Below the pieces are notes generated by a model that saw only the letters and a list, made by a program, of their open reading frames with translations, had not been told where the DNA came from and ran no database searches. A program made the translations under genes and the position numbers. This document shows, one piece after another, positions 47,801 through 61,000 of a stretch of DNA of 64,000 nt. Within the stretch, counting starts at the first letter, position 1, and each line of letters begins with the position of its first letter. Source of the stretch: Dipodascopsis uninucleata var. uninucleata (taxonomy: Eukaryota > Ascomycota > Lipomycetes > Lipomycetales > Lipomycetaceae); the NCBI GenBank assembly GCA_030568195.1, contig JAJLTO010000008.1, forward strand, positions 372,001-436,000. The letters run 5' to 3'.

Positions 47801-50800
47801 CCATAGACTTGAGAATAATGCTCTGATGTCTGGGTGGCATATCCGTTGGAATCGATAATTTGCAAATGTCATTCGTGACCTTTACAAAAGTTTCAGGATT
47901 ACGTAACACAACCTGCGAATTTCCTTTAATATATGACGATACATCGACTGGTCTTGCTCGCGGCTGTGAAAGCCAATTACGAATTTCGATAGCCATCAAA
48001 GTCTCCAAGGTCTTTGGAGAATCAACAACATGTCGAATAAGCATAGCAAGACTATTCTGCATCCTTGTTCTGCTTTCACCCTTCATAGTCTGGATTGAGT
48101 TGAATAGCATCGCAATAGCACCTTTCTCAAAACATTCGACAGCATATTCATGATTTCTGGTAAGAATAGCTAATACTCGAGCAGTCGCAGGTGCAACAGA
48201 ATCCGACTTTGCAGGGAGAGTCAAAATTGTGTCAAACAAATCACGTCGTACAGACTCTGGGATTTGCTCCAAATCGACAACCTTCGCGTCTGCACCAGCA
48301 TCAGGCAAAACCGATACTGGCTTTTCAGCGTCAGAAAGAATTTTTTCGATAATCAACAAAACATCAGGAATGAAGCTGCTACTAGCGTCATATTCTATTT
48401 TCAAGAGAGTTATCAAAAGGGACCAATTCGCTTTCAATTCTTCTTTTGCTGCAGTAAAAAAGCTTTCAGATTGTAATAAAAGACCGATCAAATGAGCAGT
48501 TGACTTAATACGAGGAGCATTCTGCTCATCTGATGAATCCAATGAATTAAAGTGTCGCAAAAGTTTAGAGAAAACTTGCTTTCTTGTTTCTGCTGAATAT
48601 GATCTAGAACCATATGACGATGTTATCAAGTTTGATAACTCGAACACAGTGTCCGCATGTAGTTCTAACACACTAAGCGCTCTTGTAACAAGATCTGTCC
48701 GTATTTCATCCCGTATATTGTTCAGATCGCTAACATACACCTTTCCAGTAGAAGAAGTATTTTGCTGTTCCTCATCTTCCATCTTAGTGTCATCTACTTC
48801 ACTAGTTTGTTGCCCAGAAGAACCAAGGCTCCTTCTAGTACGAGAAGGAGCAAGGAGACTACTTGTCTCGCTCTCTAGCTCTTCTTCCGACGCGTCATCG
48901 CTATCCGGTACATCAGTTCGCCTATTTTGGCCACGTATCATTTCTGTAGTGGTTTCCGGTCTTCCTTCGTCATCTGTGAGATCAAAGTTACTACCAAGAG
49001 GATGATCCACAACAGTAGTGGATATTCGTAGACCCCTTGTATCCGATTGAATAGTATCTGCAATAGAAGGAGAGGTGCTAGTACCAGTATCCACAACGGC
49101 ACGATCAGTGTCAGAAGCTGATACCGTAGATTGAGCTTCTTCAGTCATCAAAGTATCGGATTCTGTATTGAGCGAAAGCCCACCGTGGGTGACAAGTAGT
49201 AGATTTGCAGCACGATCAACCTGATTAGAACTACGGGCTAATGCGGTTTCAACCACAGGTCTCGAATATCCCAAATCCATCAATTGCCTAACACCATCTT
49301 CCGTAGGCTTAAACGATTTAGCCGAAAGTTCTGCCGACGTCCATGGCTTGTCTCCTGGCGATATACAACCAGTCTCACCATCAGCACTCATAATAGAAGC
49401 TAATATTCCTATCAAAATCTTTAAAATGGGTGAAGACGCTTGTTCAGTAGTTTCAGAGGACCATAATTTTTCGATAGCTGGCAATACAGCTAAACGAAGC
49501 TCAACAAGGAACTGACTTGGATTGAAATAATCTGGGCGATCCCTCTCACGTTCCTTCGTTGCTAGACTAGTAGTCTGAGATGCATCTAAGACAGACTTGA
49601 TATTAACTAAAGTAGAAAACATTTGCAAAACCACAACGTCTCCAAATGTTTTTGCCTGCTGAGATAACAGCGATTTATCATCAACATCTTCAGGGTCTCC
49701 TTTTATTTCATCCCAAAGACTTTCTAAAACTTTGATTAATAGATCAATACCGCCAAGTCGCTTGAAGCAAATTACCACAACAGTTTGTAGACTTGAGAGA
49801 GACACCCTTTGGTCATCAAATAGTATATTACGGCTTGCGGACAGTAATAGAAGCCAGTAAGCATATTTATCACGACGATCGTTGAAAAGATCAATTCGGT
49901 CGTATGATATATTGTCAACTAAAACTTTAGCGACGATTTCTGCTACAGCAAATCCATGACGTTTCTGTGAAGCATCTGGTACACGACGAGACAATGCAAG
50001 CTTTGAAATTCCAGCAAAAATTTTAGAAAGAGAGCCTGGAATTTGACTCATCATATAACGAATAATCTTAACGTTCTTATATCGATTGTCTGTAACATCA
50101 ACCTTCGTCTCTGCCTCCGCAATCTCTGCTTTCCGTTCTTGGTCCATATATCGACCACGTAGATCATCAAATGTGAGAACTCTGCTTGCATTTCTCCATT
50201 CCTCGCTAAGACCTCTGGTAATAAAAATATCCTCCCACAAACAGTTACGTTCCAACCGACCGAAATCAATAAGAAGCTCTTCGAACTCTGGTACTGACGT
50301 GAATGGTTGTATCATAGGCAGAGTTGACTTTGTGTGAGGGTATATCAGGTGAGCATAAAGCTGAGATAGTAAGAATACGAACGAATGAACGGCATTCAAG
50401 TTCTTCATGAACTCAGTAGCGTTGTCATTATCAATCGCTTCTAGGTGATTGAAAAATGAATCGTCTTCTTTAAACCCTAAAAACTCGTTGACCTTTGCCA
50501 TTGCTGAACAGCATGCTCGTAAAATAACATTGACAGTCCAATATGCATTGACTTCAGTCGCTAGTCTAAACACGCGTGTGAGAGAAATGGCAGGAGTGCG
50601 AGATGGAAAGTCATATGGAAGCGAGGGAAGTGTGTAAAATTTGACCAGATAATCAAGACCATTTCTGCGCATAAACTCCTTGCAAAGTGTGTTATTTTGG
50701 GTGAATGACTCTAGAAATCGAGAATAGCAGTCAATCAAAAACACAACATCTGAGCTGTCATCCTGAACAACCAGTTCTTCGTCTGCTTCTGTCTTCAGAT

Positions 50801-53246
50801 CATCAGAGCCGACTCTAAAGAATCTAGCACCGCCCAACATAGACTCTCCTTCTTCACAGATTTTTCTTGCAGCGTCGACTACCTCATTGAAAATTATGTC
50901 TTTGATAGAAGGATGGTGACGGACAAGTTCATCGAATGCGCTTCCGAGTGTGTTCGGGGCAGAAGTAAGCGACATGATATGAGCTTTATCGCGCATTTTG
51001 AACACTTGCATGTAATTATGAATTGCATTCGTTGACTTCACTAATTCCAACCCAGACACATTCAAACATATTGCACCAATTGCGTGTGGGATTGCAGTGG
51101 TTTTCGAAAGTTCAATAAGCTCAGGAATAGACTCAAGAAAAACTTGGGGAAGCTTGGATTCACTAATAATGTTATAAGAAGTTGGTTCATTGTGGATGAA
51201 TGTAGACATCATATCAATCGCACACGACACTATATTTGTGCCGAAAACGGTTGAATTAGCAATGATTTTTTTCAGTGAGCTAAGAATATTAGATTCGACC
51301 AGATTCCGTAATCTGTCAGCATTTCCAGTAGACTGCATCATACTGAGTAGCAGCTTAAACAATGACTTCAGAAAATGTGCGCGCGTGTACGGAATTTTGT
51401 AATCCACCAGTACTGACTGTTCAATCTCATGAGGATTGGATAAATTTGCATTGACTTCATACTCAATTCTGGTGACCACAATATCCAGACCTCCAATTTG
51501 AACAAATTCATTAAAAGCCGCAGAAGATATACACACCATATGCTGAGAGATTCCAGCAGTCATGGACAATGTATTGAAATCTGAAGAATCTCTATCCAAT
51601 ATCTCTATCAGGACTGGCATGATACCAGCAGTCACGAGGACCTGCGCCGAGTGTCCATTTGAGGCAAGTACTTGGATGAGTGAAAAGAGTCTGTCCGAAA
51701 AGTATTCATCTACAATATCGCCTTTCTCTATATCTTTTGCTACTTGACGAATTATATAAAGAAGAACACCATGGTTAACGTTTGCACTAAGCGAAGACAA
51801 AATTTCATTATGCTTGGCACGATGATGAGAAAGTGCCTGTAGAGCTTCCAATGCCAAAGTGCGAATCTCTGTAGGAACGTTATTATCGGGATGAATGAGT
51901 TCACATAAATACGGAATAAGTAATGGATTCGACGAAAAGAGTCTATTCTGAATGACACTTTCCGACATTGTATAAGCCAAAAATTCAGTCGCAAGACATT
52001 TGACCATTGTCAATTGTTGGCGCATCTTTAATCCATCAACATCATTAGCAAATGCTTTCACGGTGCGAGTTTGAAAGAATGCGTCAACAATAAACTCTTT
52101 GGGAATATCTTCAAAGACTTTTTCAAGTAACGACTTCAGAGAGGATTCTGCTACATTTTTGGCACTAACAAAATATGTCATCAGGCCGTTCTCTGAAGAT
52201 GATGCGGCTGCTGTTGTAGGCGTGGCGCCAACAGAACTTGGTGTAAACTGTTCATGAGGATCTGGTTTGTGAGTCGGAGTGTTTGCTGCATGATGTGAGG
52301 ATGGAGTTATTGGTGGCTCAAGCTGCGAAGACAATGCTGGTTGTACGTCGCTAATAGACGGTAAGTGAGATGTAGAGGTAGAGGCCCCATCTGCTTGACT
52401 GTTCTTGTAATAATGAATAACTACTGTGGACCATGCCTCATCAAGATCTTTCGACTCGTCCAATAGATCATATAAGGAGACACGATCAGTGACCTTAACT
52501 GGTGTTGGAGGAGGGAAAATATTGGCAAGCTTGACCATTTTTTCCTGACTGATTATAAAGATTGATCCTCGGCTCGAATTAGCCTGAGCATAGCGCTGCG
52601 CCAACCTTGCACATACTTTCAAAGTAGAAATTAAGATTGGAAGTGAGGTGACGTATAACAAGTTGGATAGATAAGGTCCGCTAGCATAGAGGCTACGATG
52701 AGAACAGTGTTCGAGGAGTAATGCTGTAAAATCTAGAACTGCAATGATAAGCTCTTCATCTTTCTCGCTAAATGTATATGAAGTAGGCAAGTTCGACTTC
52801 AGACCACTTTTAGTCACCGCATCTTCTAGAATATCATCAAACCTATTGAGAACAGTAATCCAATGATGAAGATCACCGCGCGGTTGATCCCATGAGATTC
52901 CTGACGATCGGATTTGTGTTGGAAGTTCTTCCAATGGGCATGACTCTAGCTTTGCAATATACTCTTTCAGTGAAAGAGGCTAGTATCATAGAACATCACA
53001 GTTAGTCAAACATCGTGTAGGTAGAATAAATACATTTAGAGCCATAAAGATAGTAGAGAGATAGAAATCAAGTATCTGTACAGCACATCTGGATCTTATG
53101 TTTGCTTGATTGAACGAATCGAAATGGATTCCAAAAAACCGCAGCCAAAGGAAAGATCTACAGGATCTCAAAATAAAATAAAAAATTAAAATACTCACCA
53201 TATGGGTCAGCCTCTTCACTGAAGAAGGACTTTTTTTGATCTTCAT
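41888..53246 (-). CDS. TOM1: Giant HECT E3 ubiquitin ligase (Tom1/Ptr1/HUWE1 type), 3 exons
   Basis: Nuclear/cytosolic E3 that ubiquitinates excess histones, unassembled ribosomal proteins and other targets, and affects mRNA export in yeasts. Exons 53246-53199 (MKIKKSPSSVKRLTHM), 52979-46461 and 46408-41888 give about 3,695 aa (yeast Tom1 is 3,268). Order: N-terminal armadillo-like region (DUF908/DUF913) beginning PLSLKEYIAKLESC and WDQPRGDLHHWITVLNRFDDILE; a UBA domain (VRQLMDLGYSRPVVETALARS); long acidic Asp/Glu tracts on both sides of the last intron; a charged Glu/Ala/Lys coiled coil; DUF4414-like repeats (FLEALPEEMREEVL, FLAALPQNIRDELL); and the C-terminal HECT domain with GVTREWFQVLARQMFNP, FKFIGRIIGKALYEGRVLD and catalytic Cys3662 in SSHTCFNQLDMPEY. 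The final EGFGFA ends the HECT lobe. Introns have GTGAGT and GTAAGT donors. Confidence 0.96.
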
Positions 53247-54937
53247 TGAGACAAGATCTTCTTAACTATTGTATATTTCACTTTTGTGGAAGATATCATA
53301 AACTAGTCGAACGGCGACAGCATAAGACAAGTACGCTGCCAACAGACAACCAAGTCAATTTCCACAGAAATCTAGAATCAGCTGAAGTTATTGAATAAAG
53401 TGGCTCTTCCCTATTTCAATTCCTGTCTATGATTGCTCAACTGGTCTATGTATTAAATCTTGGAAAAAGAGCTGTTAGTTACCTGCAACTCAGATCTTGT
53501 GAAATTTGAACCACCGCTGACAAGCAAGCAGGAGAAAACGGCAGAAAACCTTTCTCCAGCTTATAGTTCAGAAGTAATTTCAAACTTACCAGTATTCTTC
53601 TTTGAATTAGCCTACCTTTTGAATCAAAGAGATTTACCAATAAGATCGAAGATTTTTGAATAGATATTACTCCTTCGAAATCGAATGAGAGAGACGATGT
53701 TGAGCCGAGAGAAACGAAAAAGATATTCCTCGTCGATGTCTTCAAATTTTATTATTATTATTTACTGAATGATGAAATGCAAATACGCGTTTGGACGATA
53801 TCTTCTGCATTTATGCCATATATATGCATCTAGATATTGGGCATATATGCGTATATCTATAGATTTTTCTGCTTGTCATCCACGGTGACAAATATGTTAA
53901 TGCACGATGACTAAACCTTTGTTATGTAAATTACTCTCTGATGCGAAATATTTGCAACTATTACTTGCGCATGGCTCCAACTAGCTACTCCGAATTTTGG
54001 GATATATATTGGCAGCAACCGATTAGAGCAAAATTGACTTTCATAGAGATATTGAACCTAATTCCTGCGTACTGCAATCACCAAACAGGTATCATTTATG
54101 TTATATGTAGATATACGTAGATATATATGCAGAGCACTATATGCTTGAACTATAGTGGACTCGGCGGCGTCCATTATACACCACCTGAGTCCTGCTATAC
54201 AAGATATCTACTCAGATCACCCATCGTAGCATATGCTAATTTACACATTATGTAAACTACCCATTCTTGCATTGCTCTATTGTATCTCGTGCCTAAAGTT
54301 GGAGGTATTAGCTTATACGGCCGGCGGAGCTACTCCTGTATGGCGTGGGTTTCGTGCTTTTTTTGAGGAGCTAGTATTATACTATGTTACTTAGAATGCA
54401 CTATAAATATGACTACGGGGTTTATAATAATCCGCGTAAGGTTAGTAAATATGTTTCCCGCATGATAGATAATTGATCGACTTTTCGAGCTAGTCTAGGC
54501 ATATATAATTTGAGAAGCACACGACCGATGACTAAATAATCAGTATTACGCATAATCATATTTCTAAGCTCTATGAAGTACGCGTGCCATAGACACTAAG
54601 CACAGAACACAAAAGCACAAAAGCACAAATTCTTAACATTGAACCAGGAGCAAAGCGCACAGAAGCATGAATAGCAGAAGATAACAACTGTCAAGCTCAA
54701 AATTGAATATTGTAAATAGTAAATAGTAAATAGTTCTTCATAACCTTCATAACATTGTAAGATGGTTAACCGACCATCACGGAAATACAACCCATCCTAA
54801 TCCAAAAAATACGAAAGTATTGCTATAGTCTTTTTGAATGATATATTTTACGATTTTCATCCCAGGCCGATCTCCGCACGAGATAACTCCAAGAAAAATC
54901 AGAATAAAATAGAAATTGCAAATAATGTTTTTGACTG
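53247..54937. other. Intergenic, no gene recognised
   Basis: 1.7-kb spacer, 5' of the HECT ligase and 3' of the BRL1 gene (both minus). Opposite-strand open frames at 53460-53663 and 53479-53745 overlap each other and look non-coding. A run of short tandem GTAAATA-like units lies near 54714-54733 (read on either strand). It presumably contains the HECT ligase promoter. Confidence 0.5.
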
Positions 54938-56516
54938 TTATCTCCCCCCTCGTTTATTCTTGTCCCGTATTCGAAGTCGTGACGTACTACGGCTTCTGCT
55001 GTCGGTTTTGTCAACAGTATTTTCTGAATCTGGAGAAAGTGGCGGCATAGAATGATAAACCAGCTGATCGTGATGAGTCTGGCTACCTTGGGAGACAGAT
55101 CTCAGTACCGGCACAGGTGCTGGCATAACTTTGCTCGACGAAACGTAGAGCGATCCGAATATTAGAAGTAAAATAAATAACTAATATAAAGGTTAGTATT
55201 TAGAAAGGATTTACTGTTCCGGTTTGTATAACACATCGAATGTATCTTACCATAGTCTTATATGAAATGGGTTCTATGAAACTGTTAATTATCTCAGCAA
55301 CAGTCTCAGCACTAACCCGAGCACGTCCTCCGGCATATGGATCCTTATTCATACATCGCTCAAGTTCCTCGCAGGCTTGAGCCATCATTGGAACCCTGGT
55401 GTCCGGCATGCATCGATTTGCTAAGTATTCTCTGCTGCATTGTGCCATCTCAGATATAACTTCTGAAGTGTACTCTTCTACCTTGTTTGCGATATCACTG
55501 CGGATAGTTAGGACAAAAGAAACTATTAAATAGAGAATTATAAATACAAGAAACATGTTGAAAAAGAGCTGTAGATATGACGCAAACACAAATGGAAGAT
55601 TTTCATGTCGTGAAAGAAGTGTCAGAGTGGATGGCTTGGAAACAGCTTCTTTTAATGCACTAGAAGATCTCTTTCTAGGACTCTCAGATGATGAGATAGC
55701 TCTCAATGGTCCAGAGGACTTCCTTGGAGACCGGAGCATAGTGGTTTTCTTTACAATTATCTGGCGTTCCCATCCTGCGTCACTGTCGTCACTATCGAGA
55801 TCAATAACCGAATTTGTAGTATCATCTCCTTCCTCACCTTCCGACTCAATAACGTAGCGATTACTTTTCTTATTACTAGCCGTCCTTTTGGGAAAAGTGA
55901 GAAAATTCCTAGTCCGTGAAAGCGAGACAGGCGAGCTCTTGAAGAAATTCGCAACTTTGTTCAAGCTACCAGAAGTAGTCTGTTCGCTGCTTATTTTCGA
56001 AGGAGTCTTGTCATCGGTTTTAACAATTTCTCTATTAACCCTGTCACAGGCCTTGTCTGTTCGTGGACTAGCATTCTCATCATTCACGGCAGGAGTAATT
56101 GGTGACGAGGTCATCTCGATATCGTTATCGTTGATATTGCTGCTTAAGTTCTCACTCATCATACGCTGCGGCCCCCTTCCTTGCAGAGGGCTTTGTGGAG
56201 CAATAGGAGTATTAGTTGCCAGCCGATAATTAATGGAATTTAGATCAGTAAAACCGGATCTTGGAGAGTAAAACGATGAGGCCCGAGTGTTTTGTAACTG
56301 TTGTTGTTGCTGTTGCTGCTGACGACGATTTGGCGCTGGTGTACTATATGCAGAAGCTGCAACCGCAGCAGCTGCAGCCGCTGCAAACGGCGAGGCTGCT
56401 AGTAGAGCTTCACCGTTACTATGGTATGTGAAATCCATTGGTGATTCATGGCCACGATAGATTCCAGTTCCATCTCCTCCCGTTGATGGTGATGCATGAT
56501 CAATATCCATCATCAT
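54938..56516 (-). CDS. BRL1: Brl1/Brr6-type nuclear envelope protein, 2 exons
   Basis: Integral nuclear-envelope protein needed for nuclear pore complex assembly and membrane fusion of inner and outer nuclear membranes. Exons 56516-55251 and 55180-54938 (70-bp intron, GTAAGA donor) give 502 aa. The long N-terminal region is disordered, with poly-Ala (residues 46-54) and eight consecutive Gln (65-72), then Ser/Pro-rich CDK-like sites. The conserved domain has TM1 (LFFNMFLVFIILYLIVSFVL), the luminal part with four conserved cysteines in CSREYLANRC and CEELERC, an amphipathic FIEPISYKTM segment, and TM2 (LFILLLIFGSLYVSS) encoded by exon 2. The basic C-terminal tail is SRSTSRLRIRDKNK. I cannot separate Brl1 from Brr6 by eye; fission yeast has a single Brr6. 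Confidence 0.9.
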
Positions 56517-57564
56517 GTTACACTCCTAGAAACGGCTGCAAGCGCAGGCACTACCCAATTACAGTCGAATGTACAAATAATCTGATGAAACAGCCTAGCA
56601 GCAAAAGAGATTTGTCAAACTATCGTTACTGTCAAATAGTACGTTCCTGGTTCTACAATAAGAGATGTATGATGTTCAATTTTTTTCTTCCTGTTTACAT
56701 ATGTCTAAATTAACTTGACAACCCTAATGTTTGTTTATGAACGACATTGGTCTCACGTGACATACCGGCAGCACCTGCAAACAGATTTGAGCTTAGCAGC
56801 GAAGCTAAGGATGCTGGAATGAACATTTCGATGATTTCAGCATTGATAGAAATATCATTGCGGCGCCTTTTGAAATGCATCGGGTTTATTTATAGACATG
56901 ATTGACTGTGCAATCAATTGTACTCTTGAATTGACATTATTCATTAGCCCAGTTTAATCAAATAGAATACATAATTATACACGAGGAGAATTCTCTTAAT
57001 CAAGCATCAAAAAACAGTCGGTAGTAGTTAACAAGTAAACAAACAGAAAAAAAATTCGATAAATAAATACGTACAATCCATGGTGTGACAAAGACATGTA
57101 TATATAGTTAAAATAAAAATAATGGAAAAAAAAAAGAAAAGGAGAGATAATACCATATAAAATAGAAGAGGTCATCAGTATACAACCAAACATATAACAA
57201 AACAAAAATGATCTCTGCTTGAATCAAACGAAGGAAGTTCATTCAACCTTGTTATATGTTCAAATAAAAATCAAAGCAATGTAAATAATTGAGAAATAAA
57301 AAAAGTAAAATAAAACACAATCCCATTGTACAATAAAAATTGGAAGAATTCGAAATTGATAATAGAGGAAATTGAGGAGACAATAGGAAAGAAATGAATT
57401 ATGGTAAGGTAATTTCTGTTTAAGATAAATATTGTCATAATCAATATGATGGGCATATCAGATAGCACCAAATACCAGATAATACGTAGTATTACGATAT
57501 CGTTAATCATCAACTGCGTGATCCTATTTCCCAATGATTTGAAATGAGTTAGGCTCCTGTTATT
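56517..57564. other. Spacer between the BRL1 and kapC genes
   Basis: About 1 kb, very AT-rich in 56990-57560 with A-runs, holding the BRL1 promoter and the kapC 3' region (both minus). It contains a CACGTGAC motif near 56754. No gene recognised. Confidence 0.5.
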
Positions 57565-57972
57565 TCAGGCCTTTCCATTGGCACTATCTTTATCGAGACT
57601 ATTGGCCGATGGATGTTCTCTAAGAAAATCCACCGGTCGCGAAGAGCTAGAATACACAGCAGGAGGTGGTGGCACACCACCAGGGTGCTCGATGAGACGG
57701 GATTGAAGGGCGAGAATATAGTCTCGAAGCTGCAAGTTTTCCTGTCTAAGATTCTCAATGGTCTCCTTTGTAGCCTTAAGCTCAAGAACTTTGGCCTCAA
57801 GATCCTTGATATAACACTCTTTTCTCTGTCTGAAAGCGCGTTGAGCGGCTCGATTCTGCGCAGCGCGTTTGCTTGTGGAGAGCTGACGGCCATTCTTACT
57901 GTATTCCCCTACTGGCGGAACTGAGCCTACTGACATCTGTTGGCCAGGTATTTGGTTTCGTGGATCTTCCAT
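57565..57972 (-). CDS. kapC: bZIP transcription factor of the kapC (Yap-like) type
   Basis: A 135-aa nuclear DNA-binding protein. Residues about 30-50 (LSTSKRAAQNRAAQRAFRQ) form the Pap1/Yap-type basic region, with the fungal-specific NxxAQxxFR pattern, preceded by the NGRQLSTSKRAAQ context typical of kapC. The leucine zipper follows with heptad-spaced residues (DLEAKVLELKATKETIENL, then LQLRDYILALQSRL), and then the PPPPAV segment. Aspergillus kapC is longer, with a Gln/Pro-rich N-terminus; here the N-terminus is only about 28 residues. A possible 5'-leader donor (CATCAAG then GTAAGC) lies near 58215. No Cys-rich redox domain is present, so it is not a Yap1/Pap1 orthologue. Confidence 0.85.
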   Translation of the reverse strand: MEDPRNQIPGQQMSVGSVPPVGEYSKNGRQLSTSKRAAQNRAAQRAFRQRKECYIKDLEAKVLELKATKETIENLRQENLQLRDYILALQSRLIEHPGGVPPPPAVYSSSSRPVDFLREHPSANSLDKDSANGKA

Positions 57973-58021
57973 TATGGATAGCTTTTAATAGTTTGAAAAC
58001 AGCCGTGTTTCTGTTTGCCAT
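57896..58021 (-). promoter_or_regulatory. Upstream ORF overlapping the kapC start
   Basis: An ATG at 58021-58019, 49 bases before the kapC ATG and out of frame with it, opens a 41-codon frame (MANRNTAVFKLLKAIHNG) that ends with TAA at 57896 inside the kapC coding region. If transcribed, ribosomes starting here would bypass the main start. It exists only if the leader reaches this point and is not spliced. Confidence 0.4.
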
Positions 58022-61000
58022 GATTTTAACTGTCAGTCAAGCAGGAAAACAACACAAAAATAAAACCGCGAACAATTCACGGGCGAAAACTTGCGATAAT
58101 CCGAGATCTGCGGAATATCACTCTATAAGATTTTGCCTCTGCACACATTTCCGTAGCTTGTAATTATGCATTGCTCGTTTTCTAGTAATACCTTATAGAG
58201 ATAAAAAGTGCTTACCTTGATGTTTGTTCACTACAGATGTCTATTATTTTTCAATGCTTGTCTTGTCTTGAAAAGTCGACCACCCGCGAATAATATTATT
58301 GTGCGGTTATTGCCGAATATACTCCTTGAAACTCCGGGCCGGTAATCTGTTATTAATACAAAAATAATGCGAAGCACTTTCTAAAATCGATCGCGGACTG
58401 ATGATGATGATGATGATGATGACTGTACGTAAGCACTTAATACCGCGACGCTATGATAACAAACCAGGTTATTTCAGTCAGCAACAATTGCTTGCTCACG
58501 CACTTCCGACAACAAGTATCTGATTTACAGCCAGTCAATGCGATCAGCCAATAATCGTAGACTCTAGTCGTGCGTTTCAACAGCTAAAATACTTACTTTG
58601 CTAGATCCTCTACTGCGGTTGGGCGATAGCGTCTATGACGATGCTAGATGTAGCTGTATTTGTAATTGTGAATAGAAGTATGACAAGCGTCACCAGCTAC
58701 CCTAAGCTATACAATGGTTGAGTACTCAGGTAAGCTCTAAATTTCTGAGGATTTAGAGAAATTCGTGCTTCGGACGTCGATATGCGCAATAGTATGCAGT
58801 AACGACTGTCGAATACAAAAAATAGTTTTGTGAATATGCTATTAGGCAGCGCGCTCGCTTTTCTTCTGGTGGAATGAACGGTATTATTGGCACAACCTCA
58901 GATTTTACATAAACATTTTCAAACTTGGGAGAGTTCCTCCATTATAAGAAAGATTTCTGGTTCCTCCAAACCTTTTTTAGTTCGTTAAGCCTCATGAGGC
59001 TATTTCGTAATTACGTAATAATACAAAGTTTAATTTATTATTAATATCTATGATAGACAGTAGTAATAAAGCATACTAACTACCGTAATATTTACGTTAA
59101 TGCTATTTCACGCACGCAATTTATGGACTTTGTCAGCGCACACACGTACATATATTACATTATGTCGCATGAAGTATCCGACATAACTGCGGAAGCAGCG
59201 GACTGTAATTGGTATAACACTATATATAATGCTAGCATCATGGCAGCGCGCAAAGCTGCATGCGACATAACGCTGCTGTGCATACTAACAATGGCTTCTG
59301 CTCTGTTATGTGCTGCATTTCAAACCAACTCGACATGTGACTCGTGAGTTCTATCTTGTCGCATACGCGATCTCGCTGGACATCAAGCGGATCTCCACGT
59401 TGCAAGATCGCAGTAATAGATCTTCAGATAATACTCGCGTGGAAGAACAGAGATGTAGACCGTAAGGCGCTTTAGAGGGAGTTTTTTTTTGGTTTGTGAA
59501 TAATTAATATTTAGTTATTGTTTGGTCTGGTTTCTTCTGTTCAGTGGATGATCTCACTCTATTTCTGCTGTCGACATACACAACCCAACGAGCTCGCCGT
59601 ACGAGTGCGCCTGTCTCTGCGGAGAGAGCCAGTGGCGCCTAGATTATCTTAAAGAGTACCTGTAATGCGGTTTCCGCACGCTATGCACCGCCTGCGCAAC
59701 GCCTTGGGCATAAGCGCCTACTACTAGCTTGCGCAACTAGTGAATAACCTTGGTGTCAGTGTGCGCCGCATATGAAGCATATTTGGCTACATGTTTGCAC
59801 ACTATATGGTGTATACTAGCCGTCATATAGCACTTTATGTTGCATTATAAATATCGATACCCGGATTATTAATCGTACGAGACCTACTTATACGACGCCA
59901 TATACAAGATTTAGTAATGATCTGGTATTACAGAAGCTAATCCCGATACGATTCGCTATTTACTTTCCTCGCGCTCTTGCTTCCTTTTCTTTCATATTTT
60001 CATTTCCAGGCGATCACCTTACTGTGTCTCCCTGCTGATCTTGCTCTACGCCGCCCATCTCAGTTCGGCATTGCCACCGCTGCCCTTGCCTCTTGAGGTC
60101 ATCCGGCTCGCAGAAGCTGTCCCCCATAAGCGCATCCACAGTCCATCCCGCGGCTGTCTGGGTTCGAGTTCCTAACCCTTAGTCTGTTTTCTCTCTCGCA
60201 GAGAGTGGGAGTACCCGTACCCTGTATCTCGGCGCGGGCACGCTATGCTTGGCCAGCGCGAGAGCGACAAGGAGAGGGCAAGCCCACAGCTGAGCGCTCG
60301 CGGGTAGCCCTAGTGACAATAGCCGAGATGGACAAGCCCGGTTAGCTGTAGGAATGACATATCTCTGCTCGCAAGCTGCTTCGCGCCTGCGCTTTGCTAA
60401 TGCATGACTAATCTTAAGTAAGCTGTGTAAAGTGACGTCCAGGACGCGGGCAGCTTTGGTACCATGGAAATGGCGCTGAGCACAACGCGTGCGTGCTAAG
60501 GACGGTATTTTTCCAGCAAAGACTACGAACTACATCTAGCAGTTCAGCTGAGTCTTCGCTGTAGCATCACGCAACCTGCAGCCCGCGGGATCCACCTTGA
60601 GGCTGCTACTGCGTGTCTTCCATTGGATAGCAGAGAGCTACTTCCCGCGCACGATAATAACATTTCATTTCGCGTATCAACGTAAAAGTCAAAAAGGAGT
60701 GATGCATGTGCTTTACTCAGAGCATCTCTTCTTGAGTGAGAAGAGAAGCTAACTCAAAGCAGGGCCGCGCAAACTAAATCGGCCGACAAGAACTGGAAAA
60801 TAAAATAAACGAAAAAGAAAATTTCAAATAAACATATGTAACATGTAATGTATAATATAATATACAATACATAAGCGTTAGTATAGCTGAGAAGCAATAG
60901 GGAATAACGAACGCTCTACTTCGTAGCGTGGTTCATTACATGGCGGTCGCCTGTGAACTGGAGGATATTTATTTCCCTTCTGGAGCTCTAACTTGCTCTA

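Noticed and set aside
59123-59347. 74-codon frame in the kapC-ARP5 spacer
   Set aside because: No homology signal or splice context; the inverted repeat inside it suggests structure rather than coding, but support is weak.
60150-60185. tRNA-like B box (GGTTCGAGTTCC)
   Set aside because: No cloverleaf can be drawn on either strand: no A box at the right distance and no acceptor stem.
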